Of a stretch of DNA of 64,000 bases, positions 17,718 to 26,257 are shown piece after piece (within the stretch, counting starts at the first letter, position 1; each line of letters opens with the position of its first letter). The notes beneath the pieces were generated by a model. That model was given only the letters and a program-made list of their open reading frames with translations, made no database searches and had not been told where the DNA came from. The DNA lies in NCBI GenBank assembly GCA_013213745.1, contig JABSQH010000011.1, positions 1 through 64,000 on the forward strand. The letters are read 5' to 3'. This DNA comes from Ilumatobacteraceae bacterium (GTDB taxonomy: Bacteria; Actinomycetota; Acidimicrobiia; Acidimicrobiales; Ilumatobacteraceae). The translations under genes and the position numbers were made by a program.

Positions 17718-18761
17718 GTGTCCGACGACTCCGACTCGTCGTCGGACACCACCGGCTCGGCAGCCAGTGCCGACACCACCGGGGTGCCGGCAACGACCGA
17801 GGCGGTGGCGAGTGACACCACGGCAACGGCTGGATCCGTCGATTCGACGACCGAGGCAGCCGCCAGTGACACCACGCCGACGACTGAAGCGGTTGCCGAT
17901 TTCCGCACCGTCGAGCACGAACTCGGGACCTCGGAGATTCCCACCAACCCCGAGCGAGTCGTTGTGCTCGACCGTCGGGGCACGCTGCCGTTCTTGCTCG
18001 AAATGGGCGTCGAGCCCGTCGGCGCGCTCGAGGCTGGCTGGTTGTTCGGCGGGCCGTTCCATCCGCTGGTCTCCGAACGAGCAGCCGCACTCGGGGTCGA
18101 GCCGATCGATGGCAGCGACGGACCCAACCTCGAGCAGATCGCCGCACTCGAGCGGGATCTGATCATCGGCAACGTGCGCGACATGTTCGGCACAGAAGAC
18201 CTCCTTGCCGGGATCGCACCGACCGTCGGTCTTCAATGGGACTTCGCCAAGGCAGTGAACAACGCGATCAACATCGGTGCCATGCTGGGGTTGGAAGACG
18301 AAGTTCAAGTCTTGGTCGACGATTTCCAAACCGCCCTCGACGACGCAACGAGCAACACCGACGATCCTGGCACCGTGTCGATCATCGGGCTGTTCGGCCC
18401 CGACGACATCCGGATCTACCGCTCGCTCAACCTGTTCGGCCAGCTCACCGAGGAACTCGGTGGTCAGGTCGTGCCGACCGAGGACGTGCTGCCGATCAAC
18501 CCCGGCGACGGGGAGGTCAACAACACCAGCCTCGAGGAGATCTCGTTGGCCAGCGGCGATCGCATCACCTCGTTTGTCAACGTGTCTCCAGAGTCGATCG
18601 AGGGTTACACCGAGGCGGAGCAGCAACCACTGATCCAAGCGCTTCCGGCGTTCCAGAACGACCTGGTATTGCACGCCGACCCCCAGTTGGCGTTCGGTGC
18701 TGCGGGGTCGACCGGGGTACAAGAGATCCTCAACCAGCTCGTCGAGTTCTACAACAGCTGA
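17718..18761 (+). CDS. Iron-siderophore-type ABC transporter substrate-binding protein, 5' end damaged
   Basis: After an N-terminal Ser/Thr/Ala-rich linker of about 65 residues comes a periplasmic-binding fold of the FecB/FepB kind: VEHELGTSEIPTNPERVVVLDRRG, LEQIAALERDLIIGN, IAPTVGLQWDF, QEILNQLVEFY. Such proteins bind ferric siderophores or haem outside the cell and feed an ABC importer, but no permease or ATPase gene is adjacent. The GTG at 17718 is the first start available in this frame and would leave the protein without an export signal (see the segment just upstream). It may therefore be a recent pseudogene. Confidence 0.7.
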   Translation: MSDDSDSSSDTTGSAASADTTGVPATTEAVASDTTATAGSVDSTTEAAASDTTPTTEAVADFRTVEHELGTSEIPTNPERVVVLDRRGTLPFLLEMGVEPVGALEAGWLFGGPFHPLVSERAAALGVEPIDGSDGPNLEQIAALERDLIIGNVRDMFGTEDLLAGIAPTVGLQWDFAKAVNNAINIGAMLGLEDEVQVLVDDFQTALDDATSNTDDPGTVSIIGLFGPDDIRIYRSLNLFGQLTEELGGQVVPTEDVLPINPGDGEVNNTSLEEISLASGDRITSFVNVSPESIEGYTEAEQQPLIQALPAFQNDLVLHADPQLAFGAAGSTGVQEILNQLVEFYNS

Positions 18762-18796
18762 CGTCCACCTCGGCCCGCAGATAGCCTGGCCAAGTC

Positions 18797-20821
18797 ATGA
18801 CAACGGTGTGGCCGGAGCTCGAGCCGATCCTGCCGCGCGTGCGCAAACCCGGTCGCTACGTCGGCGGTGAAGACGGAGCGGTCGTTGCGGCGCACGGTCC
18901 AGGCATCGTCTCGTGGCTGCTCGCCTATCCCGACGTGTACGAGGTCGGGTTGCCGAACCAGGGCTTGCAGATCCTTTACGAGATCCTCAACGAGCGGTGC
19001 GACGCCGGCGCGGAGCGGACGTACGCGCCGTGGACCGACCTCGAAGCCGAAATGCGCGAGCGCGGCATTCCGTTGTTCTCGGTCGAATCGCACCGCCCGG
19101 CCGGCGAGTTCGACGTGCTGGCGTTCAACCTGTCGTCGGAGCTGGTTGTGACCAACGTGGTCAACATGATCGACCTTGCCGGCGTGCCGATTCATACCGC
19201 GGCGCGCACGGCCGACGACCCACTCGTGCTCGTCGGCGGACACGCGGCGTTCAACCCCGAGCCGCTCGCCGACTTCGTCGACGCGGTAGTGCTCGGCGAC
19301 GGCGAGGAGGTCGTCGGCGAGATCACCGCGGCGGTTGTCGCATGGCGGCGATCTGATGACCACGACCGCCACACATTGCTGCGCGCACTGGCTCAGGTCG
19401 AAGGCGTGTACGTGCCGAGTCTGTACGACGTCGGGTTTGCTCCGACCGAGTTCGACGACCGGGGAACACCCGTGCCGGGCGGCATCATCAGCCTGACTCC
19501 GCGCTTCGACGACGTTCCCGGCGTCGTCGACAAACGCACCGTCGCCGACCTCGCCGACTGGCCCTATCCGAAACAGCAATTACAACCGCTGATCGAAGTC
19601 GTCCACGACCGACTCAACGTCGAGGTGTTTCGCGGGTGCACTCGCGGATGCCGCTTCTGTCAGGCAGGCATGATCACCCGACCGGTGCGCGAGCGGCCGC
19701 CCGAGCAGATACGCACGATGGTTGCCGAGGGTCTCCGCCGCACAGGTCACGACGAGGTGAGCTTGACGTCGCTGTCGACTGCCGATCTCTCGGACATCGG
19801 GCCGGTGCTCGACGGGATTCTCGACGATCGCAAGAGCCGGACCGATGGCTCCACCGAGCCGGCTGATTGTGGTGTCTCGATCAGCCTGCCGTCCTTGCGT
19901 GTCGATGCCTTTACCGTCGGACTTGCCGAGCAGGTCACGTCGGGTCGCCGCAATGGCCTCACTTTCGCGCCGGAGGCTGGCACGTGGCGCCTCCGTCAGG
20001 TGATCAACAAGCTGATCACCGATGACGACTTGGAAGAGGCCGTCGGTGCCGCATTCGCGGCGGGGTGGCGGCGCTTGAAGCTGTACTTCCTGATCGGGTT
20101 GCCGTCGGAGACCGACGACGACATCGTGGCGATCGCCGACCTTGCTGGGCGGTGTGTCGACGTCGGACGGCGATCGCACGACCGTGCGTCGGTCACCGTC
20201 AGCGTCGGTGGGTTCGTCCCCAAGGCGCACACGCCGTTTCAGTGGTTCGGGCAGAACACCGAAGAGGAATTACAGCGCAAGGTTGACCTGCTGCGGCGGT
20301 CGGCCAAGGCGCATCGCGGCGTACAGGTCAAGTGGCACGATCCCGCGGCGTCGACCGCCGAGGGGATCCTCAGCCGCGGCGACCGTCGTCTGGGCGCCGT
20401 GATCGAGCGGGTATGGCGTGCTGGCGGCGTGTTCCAGGAGTGGAGCGAGCATCTCGATCTGCAGCGCTGGAGCGATGCGGTCGAGGCCGAGGGACTGTCG
20501 ATCGAGCATCTCGTGTATCGGCACCGCACGGCCAGTGAGGTGTTCCCCTGGACGCATCTGTCCGCGGGCCTCTTCCACGACTTTTTGTGGGACGACTGGC
20601 AGGCTGCGCTTGCCGAATCGGGCCTCGACGATTGCCGATGGACGCACTGCTACGACTGCGGTGTGTGTACCGGGTACGACATCGATCACGTCGTTGCCTC
20701 ATCGACGCCACCTGGTCCGGACAGCGATTTCAGTCCGGATCCTGAGGCGCCGGTCGCAGTGCCGGTCACCCTGGTGGCAGCACCACGAGTGATGCGTCCA
20801 GCGGGAGCTGGGTCCTCGTGA
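18797..20821 (+). CDS. B12-binding-type radical SAM protein, TIGR03960 family
   Basis: At 674 residues it has an N-terminal cobalamin-binding-like domain (GRYVGGEDGAV, YPDVYEVGLPNQGLQILYEILN, LAFNLSSELVVTNVVNMIDLAGVP, LVGGHAAFNPEPLADFVDAVVLGDGEE). A radical SAM barrel follows, with the cluster motif CTRGCRFCQAG and the later SLPSLRVDAF and FAPEAGTWRLRQVINK. A Cys-rich tail (RWTHCYDCGVCTGYD) may hold a further metal site. The family is widespread near ribonuclease E/G and its substrate is, to my knowledge, undefined. The stop overlaps the next gene's GTG, so the pair is coupled. Confidence 0.88.
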   Translation: MTTVWPELEPILPRVRKPGRYVGGEDGAVVAAHGPGIVSWLLAYPDVYEVGLPNQGLQILYEILNERCDAGAERTYAPWTDLEAEMRERGIPLFSVESHRPAGEFDVLAFNLSSELVVTNVVNMIDLAGVPIHTAARTADDPLVLVGGHAAFNPEPLADFVDAVVLGDGEEVVGEITAAVVAWRRSDDHDRHTLLRALAQVEGVYVPSLYDVGFAPTEFDDRGTPVPGGIISLTPRFDDVPGVVDKRTVADLADWPYPKQQLQPLIEVVHDRLNVEVFRGCTRGCRFCQAGMITRPVRERPPEQIRTMVAEGLRRTGHDEVSLTSLSTADLSDIGPVLDGILDDRKSRTDGSTEPADCGVSISLPSLRVDAFTVGLAEQVTSGRRNGLTFAPEAGTWRLRQVINKLITDDDLEEAVGAAFAAGWRRLKLYFLIGLPSETDDDIVAIADLAGRCVDVGRRSHDRASVTVSVGGFVPKAHTPFQWFGQNTEEELQRKVDLLRRSAKAHRGVQVKWHDPAASTAEGILSRGDRRLGAVIERVWRAGGVFQEWSEHLDLQRWSDAVEAEGLSIEHLVYRHRTASEVFPWTHLSAGLFHDFLWDDWQAALAESGLDDCRWTHCYDCGVCTGYDIDHVVASSTPPGPDSDFSPDPEAPVAVPVTLVAAPRVMRPAGAGSS

Positions 20822-21561
20822 GCGCCGCCGCATTGCGGATGCGCTACGAGATCGTGGGCAAGGTGCGATTCGTCAGTAGTCGTGACCTGTCCCGGATCTG
20901 GGAGCGCACGCTGCGTAGAGTCAATGTCCCAGTGGCGTACTCGCAAGGCTTCACTCCTCGCCCCCGACTCAGCTTCGGCCTGGCACTCCCGACGTGTGCG
21001 GCCTCCTCGGCCGAATACGTCGATGCGCGCCTCGTCGAGTCATCGGAGGTTCGAGACGAGAGCGTTGCGCAGTCGCTCGGCGCGGCGGTCGATGCGGCCC
21101 TCCCAGACGGTCTCGCCGTCCATGCTGCGGCCTACGTCGACGCCAGTGGCTCGTCGCTGCAAGAAGCGGTCACCTCCGTGACATGGGAACTCAGCGGGTT
21201 CGAACAATCATCTGGCCAGCTGAGCGCGTGCGCCGACGAGGCGCTTGCGGCCGACGAGCTCCCGCTCGAACGTGAGCGCAAAGGCGCGGTCACGGTCGAC
21301 GACATCCGACCGCTGATCATCGATCTCGCCGTCGATGCAACGCCGCGTGACCGATCCGCATCGTCGGCCCCACGCGTGACCGCCGACATCGCTTCGGTCG
21401 GTCGCTCCCTCCGGCCAGCCGAGCTGGCCCGTGCCGTGTTCGGCGTCGACGACGCTGCCAGCGTGCACATCCATCGCGTCGCCCAGTGGACCGATGGTCC
21501 CCATGGCCGGAGCGAGTTGCTCCCGCCACCCGAGCATGCACGGAGCATGAGCCCGTGCTGA
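20818..21561 (+). CDS. Radical-SAM-associated protein, TIGR03936 / DUF2344
   Basis: A 247-residue protein opening LRMRYEIVGKVRFVSSRDLSRIWERTLRRVNVPVAYSQGFTPRPRLSFGLALP, split here only for description; this block is the hallmark of the DUF2344 family. It is nearly always encoded with the TIGR03960 radical SAM protein and is sometimes fused to it. It starts inside the stop of that gene (20818) and precedes the RNase E/G gene, the classic arrangement. Its role is unknown. Confidence 0.85.
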   Translation: MSAAALRMRYEIVGKVRFVSSRDLSRIWERTLRRVNVPVAYSQGFTPRPRLSFGLALPTCAASSAEYVDARLVESSEVRDESVAQSLGAAVDAALPDGLAVHAAAYVDASGSSLQEAVTSVTWELSGFEQSSGQLSACADEALAADELPLERERKGAVTVDDIRPLIIDLAVDATPRDRSASSAPRVTADIASVGRSLRPAELARAVFGVDDAASVHIHRVAQWTDGPHGRSELLPPPEHARSMSPC

Positions 21562-21654
21562 TCGGCATCACCACCACGACCGGTGTCGACGGCCACGAAG
21601 GCCCGACACCGAAACGGGCGAGCGCCCATTGCGCCGCCTCTGGAAGGAATCACC

Positions 21655-23493
21655 ATGAACACCCCCGATACGAGCGACACCGGCACCGGCGCTGCCGATG
21701 CCGACACGACCAAGCGCTCCGAACGCAACGGCGCCGAGAACCGCTCCGGCCAGCGGACAAATCGCCGGCGGCGTAGTCCGCAGTCACGCCAGCCGTCGAC
21801 AGGCGACCAGGCCGACGATCGCAACGACATCGAGATCCCGGAGCGAATCAGAGAAGGCAAGCCGTCACGCGATGCTGCCGAGAAGGCGTTGGTGCGGAAG
21901 CCGCAGATCGGCGACACGATGCCAGTGCCGAGCGCTCCGCCGCCCGGCCCCGCGAAGTCGACCGACGACGAACCCGCCCCAGAGCGCTCGGGGCAACGCA
22001 AGCGCCGGCGCGGCGGGCGCGGCGGCCGTGGGCGCGGCGGCGGCAGCAATCGCGATCAACGCGAGAACCCGGCAGCCAAACAGGAGCCCAGCGACGGCAA
22101 GGGCCCAGAGCCGAAGAAGCGCAGTCGTCGCGGACGGGGCAAGGGCCGGAGGAGCGGCGGTGGAGGTGAGCTCGACGCTGTTGCGCTCGAGCAGCGCCGC
22201 GGCAAGGAACGCAACGGCAAGCCGATCGGCCGGTACTTCATGGCCGTGCAAGTGCGGCCGGGCATGGCGCAGGTGGCGGTGCTCGAGGGACGCAGTCTGA
22301 TCGAGCACTACGTCAGCCGGCCAGCCGACGACGTCAGCCAGATCCACGGCAACATCTACGTGGGCAAGGTGCAGAACGTGCTGCCGGGCATGGAGGCCGC
22401 CTTCGTCGACATCGCCACGCCGAAGAATGCTGTGTTGTACCGCGGCGACGTGCAGTACGAACCCGAGGACATCGAGGAAAAGGGCAAGAACCCACGCATC
22501 GAGGACATTCTCAAGAACAAGCAGCTGATCATCTGTCAGGTCACCAAGAACCCCATCGGCCACAAGGGTGCGCGATTGACCCAAGAGGTCTCGCTGCCTG
22601 GTCGTTTCGTCGTGCTCATCCCCAACTCAAAGACCTACGGCATCTCCAAGCGTCTTCCCGACGATCAACGCAAACGGCTGCGATCGATTCTCGATCGGGT
22701 CAAACCCGCCGAGCACGGTCTGATCGTGCGCACAGCGGCTGAGACAGCGACCGAAGAAGAACTCACCGCCGACATGCAGATGCTGCTCGGGCAGTGGGCC
22801 GAGATCGAGCGAAAGGCGGCAAAGGTGCAGCGTCCGACATTGCTGTATCGCGAGCCGGAACTCGCCGTGCGCGTCATTCGCGAAGAGTTCAATTCCGACT
22901 ATCGCGGCGTCGTCATCGACGATCATCGGCTCTTCGAAGAAGCGCGCGACTATGTGGCCGCGTTCAACCCCGAATTGGCGAAGCGCATCGAGTACTACGA
23001 CGCCGAGTCAGAAAGGCTGTCGTTGTTCGAGCGGCACCACGTGCACGAACAGGTGCACAAGGCGCTCGACCGGAAGGTGTGGCTGCCATCCGGCGGGTCG
23101 TTGATCATCGAACACACCGAGGCCTTGTCGGTGATCGACGTGAACACGGGCAAGAACGTGGGCAAGTCGAACCTCGAAGAGACGGTGTTTCACAACAACA
23201 TGGAAGCCGCCGAAGAAATCGCCAAGCAGCTGCGGCTGCGCGACATCGGCGGGATCATCGTGATCGACTTCATCGACATGGAGATCAAGGGCAATCGGGC
23301 CAAGGTCGTCGAGGCACTGCGGAACGCGTTGGCTCGCGACAAGACGCGGTCGCAGGTGTTCGACATCTCCGAACTCGGCCTCGTCGAGATGACGCGCAAA
23401 CGCATCGGCGAGGGATTGCTCAACGAATACTCAGCGGAGTGCCCCGATTGCCAGGGTCGTGGCGTGCTCGTCGATTACGGGATGCTCGAGTAG
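21655..23493 (+). CDS. rne: Ribonuclease E/G family endoribonuclease
   Basis: A 612-residue protein. The first about 190 residues are charged and disordered (KRRRGGRGGRGRGGG, KKRSRRGRGKGRRSGGG). The catalytic region then starts with an S1-type domain (YVGKVQNVLPGMEAAFVDIATPKNAVLY). The catalytic Asp blocks are LSVIDVNTGKNVG and GIIVIDFIDM, and a CPDCQGRG zinc-link motif sits near the C-terminus. It cleaves single-stranded RNA in mRNA decay and rRNA/tRNA maturation. ATG 21655 was chosen over in-frame ATG 21583 because GGAAGGA lies just upstream of it. Confidence 0.9.
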   Translation: MNTPDTSDTGTGAADADTTKRSERNGAENRSGQRTNRRRRSPQSRQPSTGDQADDRNDIEIPERIREGKPSRDAAEKALVRKPQIGDTMPVPSAPPPGPAKSTDDEPAPERSGQRKRRRGGRGGRGRGGGSNRDQRENPAAKQEPSDGKGPEPKKRSRRGRGKGRRSGGGGELDAVALEQRRGKERNGKPIGRYFMAVQVRPGMAQVAVLEGRSLIEHYVSRPADDVSQIHGNIYVGKVQNVLPGMEAAFVDIATPKNAVLYRGDVQYEPEDIEEKGKNPRIEDILKNKQLIICQVTKNPIGHKGARLTQEVSLPGRFVVLIPNSKTYGISKRLPDDQRKRLRSILDRVKPAEHGLIVRTAAETATEEELTADMQMLLGQWAEIERKAAKVQRPTLLYREPELAVRVIREEFNSDYRGVVIDDHRLFEEARDYVAAFNPELAKRIEYYDAESERLSLFERHHVHEQVHKALDRKVWLPSGGSLIIEHTEALSVIDVNTGKNVGKSNLEETVFHNNMEAAEEIAKQLRLRDIGGIIVIDFIDMEIKGNRAKVVEALRNALARDKTRSQVFDISELGLVEMTRKRIGEGLLNEYSAECPDCQGRGVLVDYGMLE

Positions 23494-23549
23494 CTGCGCC
23501 GCCCCGAGCGGTTCCGGCAGGTTGCGGTGCACCGGGTCTGGTCGGGTCG

Positions 23550-23555
23550 TAGTCT
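23550..23555 (+). promoter_or_regulatory. -10 box TAGTCT of the HesB-like selenoprotein gene
   Basis: TAGTCT is followed by GATCAG and then the GTG at 23562. The six-base gap points to a leaderless transcript and fixes the start codon. Confidence 0.45.
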
Positions 23556-23561
23556 GATCAG

Positions 23562-23876
23562 GTGCAGATCGAGATCACCGATGACGCCCGCTCCCTGCTC
23601 GAGCGTAAGGGCGGCACCATGGCGATCGACTTCATCCGTCCGACCGGTTGAGGCAAAGTCGCTGAGGTGTCGGTCGACACCAACACCAGGGGCAAGAACA
23701 CCGGCGTGTATCGAAAGATCCGCCACGGTGGTGTGCAGATCCTGATCACGCCGAGCCTGGTCGGCATGGCCCGCTCGATGCGCGTCGTCACATCCGGCAT
23801 GCGCGGACGCAAGCTCGCCGTCGAGTTCCAGGCCGCCGAAGGTGCCCCTGGCGATGGCGACAGTTGTTGTACCTGA
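23562..23876 (+). CDS. HesB/IscA-like selenoprotein
   Basis: From GTG 23562 the frame reads VQIEITDDARSLLE, GGTMAIDFIRPTG, then TGA at 23649-23651 (position 30), then GKVAEVSVDTNTRG and on to a C-terminal DSCCT at 23876: 104 residues in all. IscA/HesB proteins have a Cys at exactly this place (the first of three cluster-binding Cys) and Cys near the C-terminus, so selenocysteine here would replace a cluster or redox ligand. HesB-like selenoproteins are a known, uncharacterised bacterial class. Without recoding, an ORF caller finds only the 69-residue 3' part. The neighbours are RNase E/G upstream and repeat A just downstream. Confidence 0.75.
23649..23681 (+). promoter_or_regulatory. Putative bacterial SECIS element of the HesB-like gene
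   Basis: The UGA is followed by 14 nt, then a perfect 6-bp stem GGUGUC/GACACC (23666-23671 with 23676-23681) closing the tetraloop GGUC. The spacer, stem length and loop start are the same as in the peroxiredoxin element, and the loop equals that of E. coli fdhF. Confidence 0.72.
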
Positions 23877-23890
23877 CTCGCTCACGCACC

Positions 23891-23938
23891 GTTCTGTTCG
23901 CGGATACGTGCGGACATCGCACGGAATCCCCGGTGTTT
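23891..23938 (+). repeat. Palindromic repeat A, copy 2 (degenerate left arm)
   Basis: GTTCTGTTCG, GATACGTGCG, a five-base loop and CGCACGGAATCCCCGG are followed by a broken T-run (TGTTT). The left arm has two changes relative to the other copies. It lies 15 nt after the HesB-like stop, a position suited to termination. Confidence 0.65.
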
Positions 23939-23962
23939 CGGTGAGGGACGTACCATCGGGTG

Positions 23963-25255
23963 ATGGCCGATCTGCTCGAGATCTCGTCACGCATCATCGA
24001 CTCTGGCGAGTTGACCGAACCGACCACACGCATCACCAACGAGTTGTCGGAGGTCGCCGACGGGCTGGCCATGGTCGAGAGCTTCAGCCACAGTGTTGTT
24101 GTCGACACCGGCGATGGTCTCCTGGCCGTCGACGCCTCACACGACCGCACGGGCGCGGCCGTCGTCGACGCGATCAAGCACTGGTCGACGACCCCGGTGC
24201 GTCATCTCGTCTACACCCACGGGCACGCCGACCACGTCGGGGGATATCGGCACTTCGCTGCTGAGTACGGCGAGGTGCCGGTTCTCGGTCATCGCAATGT
24301 CGCCGAGCGGTTCGATCGCTACCGCGAGATGAACGACTGGAACCTGTTGATCAACGCCCGTCAGTTCGGCGGCGTCCGCCAGGACTTCGGGATGGGCGAC
24401 GAAGGTGCCGCAGCGACCAGGGCCAGATTCATCCCCGACGACACGAAGTCACCGGACATCGTGGTCGACGACACGTCGACTCAGCGCATCGGCGACGTCG
24501 AGATCGTGTGGCATCACGCCAACGCCGAAACCGACGATCACGTGTGGGGGTGGGAGCCGAACCGACGTTGGTTGTTCACCGGCGACCTCATGACGTGGCT
24601 GTTCCCCAACGCCGGCAACCCGCAAAAGGTGCAGCGCTACCCCGTCGAGTGGGCGGCGGCGCTGCGGTCGATGGTGGCACTCGGTCCAGAGCTGCTACTG
24701 CCGGCCCACGGGCTCCCCATCGAGGGGCGTGAGCGGATCGAGACCGTGCTGATCGACGTCGCTTCCGCACTCGAGCAACTCGTCGACGACGTGATCACCA
24801 TGATGAACGCAGGGGAGACGCTCGACACGATCATCCACTCCGCAACAGTGCCGGCCGAGACACTGGCCAAGCCGTACCTGTTGCCGCTGTATGACGAACC
24901 CGAGTTCATGGTGCGGGCCGTCTGGCGGCAGAACGGTGGCTGGTGGGATGGCGCGGCGAGCCGGTTGAAGCCCGCGCCGGACGCGCGGTTGGCGACCGAG
25001 CTCGCCGTGCTCGCCGGCGGGGCCGAGACGCTCGCGGACCGAGCACGCGAGGTGGCCGACAGTGGCGACTACCGGCTGGCCTCGCACCTCGCCGATCTCG
25101 CCGGCTGGGCCGCACCAGACGATCCAGGCGTCCACCGCGTCCGCGCCGGTATCTATCGGGATCGTCGGGCGGCCGAGTCGTCGCTCATGGCCAAGGGCAT
25201 CTTCGCCGGCGCTGCTCGCGAGTCCGAGGCGGTGGCCGGCGTCGACGGCGAGTAG
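23963..25255 (+). CDS. Alkylsulfatase-like metallo-beta-lactamase-fold hydrolase
   Basis: A 430-residue MBL-fold protein. The metal-binding motif is YTHGHADHVGGYRHF; more ligands are likely in HHANAETDDHVWGWEPNRRWLFTGD and LLPAHGLPIEGRERI. After the MBL domain come a helical segment and YLLPLYDEPEFMVRAVWRQNGGWWDG, resembling the dimerisation region of SdsA1/BDS1-type alkyl sulfatases. Those enzymes release sulfate from alkyl esters; the substrate here is unknown. No secretion signal is seen. ATG 23963 was preferred over GTG 23960 because TACCAT (23951-23956) is then 6 nt upstream. Confidence 0.75.
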   Translation: MADLLEISSRIIDSGELTEPTTRITNELSEVADGLAMVESFSHSVVVDTGDGLLAVDASHDRTGAAVVDAIKHWSTTPVRHLVYTHGHADHVGGYRHFAAEYGEVPVLGHRNVAERFDRYREMNDWNLLINARQFGGVRQDFGMGDEGAAATRARFIPDDTKSPDIVVDDTSTQRIGDVEIVWHHANAETDDHVWGWEPNRRWLFTGDLMTWLFPNAGNPQKVQRYPVEWAAALRSMVALGPELLLPAHGLPIEGRERIETVLIDVASALEQLVDDVITMMNAGETLDTIIHSATVPAETLAKPYLLPLYDEPEFMVRAVWRQNGGWWDGAASRLKPAPDARLATELAVLAGGAETLADRAREVADSGDYRLASHLADLAGWAAPDDPGVHRVRAGIYRDRRAAESSLMAKGIFAGAARESEAVAGVDGE

Positions 25256-25309
25256 GACCGACATCGCCGGTGGCGACGCGACAAACTCCCGTTAGCATCG
25301 TGCAACGCT

Positions 25310-25618
25310 ATGTACGCAGTTATTGCTTCGGGCGGCAAGCAGGAAAAGGTCGCCGAGGGTCAGCAGGTGCGCGTCGAGTTGCTCGATGCCGACGAGGGGG
25401 CCGACGTGTCGCTCACGCCGGTAATGATCGTCGACGGCGACACGGTGCGGGCCACACCCGATCAGCTCGAAGGCGCCTCGGTCACCGGCCGAGTTGTCGG
25501 CCGCGAGCTGGGCGACAAGATCAACGGATTCACCTACAAGCGGCGCACGAACAACCGGCGTCGCTACGGGCACCGTCAGCAGTACCACGTCGTCGAGATC
25601 ACCTCGATCTCGGTCTGA
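25310..25618 (+). CDS. rplU: 50S ribosomal protein L21
   Basis: A 102-residue protein starting MYAVIASGGKQEKVAEGQ and ending YGHRQQYHVVEITSI, with GRELGDKINGFTYKRRTNNRR, all standard for L21, which binds 23S rRNA. It is followed after 24 nt by rpmA. A TAGCAT box lies 11 nt before the ATG. Confidence 0.96.
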   Translation: MYAVIASGGKQEKVAEGQQVRVELLDADEGADVSLTPVMIVDGDTVRATPDQLEGASVTGRVVGRELGDKINGFTYKRRTNNRRRYGHRQQYHVVEITSISV

Positions 25619-25642
25619 CCTCGATCTCAACGGAGAACCACC

Positions 25643-25897
25643 ATGTCGAAGACCAAGGGCGGCGGCTCAACTCGAAACGGGCGTGACTCCAACGCGCAGC
25701 GCCTCGGCGTGAAGGTGTTCGCCGGCACCGAAATCACCGCCGGAACCATTCTCGTGCGCCAACGCGGCACCAAGTTCCATCCCGGCAAGAACGTCGGCAA
25801 GGGCAAAGACGACACGCTGTTCAGCCTCGTCGACGGCTCAGTGCACTTCGCCCAGCGCAAGGGTCGGAAGACGGTCGACGTCGTCCCCGCCGACTGA
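25643..25897 (+). CDS. rpmA: 50S ribosomal protein L27
   Basis: An 84-residue protein with [33 protein letters not shown] and [11 protein letters not shown]. The N-terminal tail reaches the peptidyl transferase centre. In many bacteria obg follows; here the unit ends in a strong hairpin instead. Confidence 0.96.
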   Translation: MSKTKGGGSTRNGRDSNAQRLGVKVFAGTEITAGTILVRQRGTKFHPGKNVGKGKDDTLFSLVDGSVHFAQRKGRKTVDVVPAD

Positions 25898-25931
25898 CCT
25901 TCCGCGGCGCCGATACGGCGCATCGCAGCAC

Positions 25932-26001
25932 AAAAACGACAAACGCCGCTCGGACCGCCGCCTCGATCGAGGTGACCGCCCGAGCGGCGTTGTTTCGTTT
26001 T
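25932..26001. terminator. Bidirectional intrinsic terminator between rpmA and the rpmB unit
   Basis: A long, nearly perfect inverted repeat: AAAACGACAAACGCCGCTCG on the left and CGAGCGGCGTTGTTTCGTTT on the right. The outer bases are A- and T-rich, so each strand reads GC stem then T-run. A smaller palindrome (CCTCGATCGAGG) sits in the loop. It lies between convergent genes and can end transcription from both sides. Confidence 0.8.
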
Positions 26002-26022
26002 GATCAGGCGTGGGCGACCGGG

Positions 26023-26247
26023 CTACTCGGCACCGGGTGTGCCCATGTCGACCTCGGATCCGAGGCGCAACGTGGTGGCCCGGCCGGCGTCGTCGAGCTG
26101 GAACACGACACGTTGACCCTGGCGCAGCATCCGGAAGATCGAGCCGGCGAGCGCACCTGGGGCGAGTTCGTAGTCGGCCATGTCGGTGTCGCACATCACG
26201 ACACCCTGGCCGCTCGTCGGGTCGTAGGCCTTGACGACGCCTTGCAT
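26023..26247 (-). CDS. Cold-shock-like small nucleic-acid-binding protein
   Basis: A 74-residue protein starting MQGVVKAYDPTSGQGVVMCDTDMADYEL. The spacing V-K-x-Y-D-P-x-x-G-x-G resembles the first strands of a cold-shock/OB fold, and QRVVFQLDDAGRATTLRLG resembles the last. Aromatic RNP motifs are weak, so RNA binding is only inferred. It starts 10 nt after rpmB on the same strand, a likely two-gene transcript. Confidence 0.65.
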   Translation of the reverse strand: MQGVVKAYDPTSGQGVVMCDTDMADYELAPGALAGSIFRMLRQGQRVVFQLDDAGRATTLRLGSEVDMGTPGAE

Positions 26248-26257
26248 GGCAGCGGGG

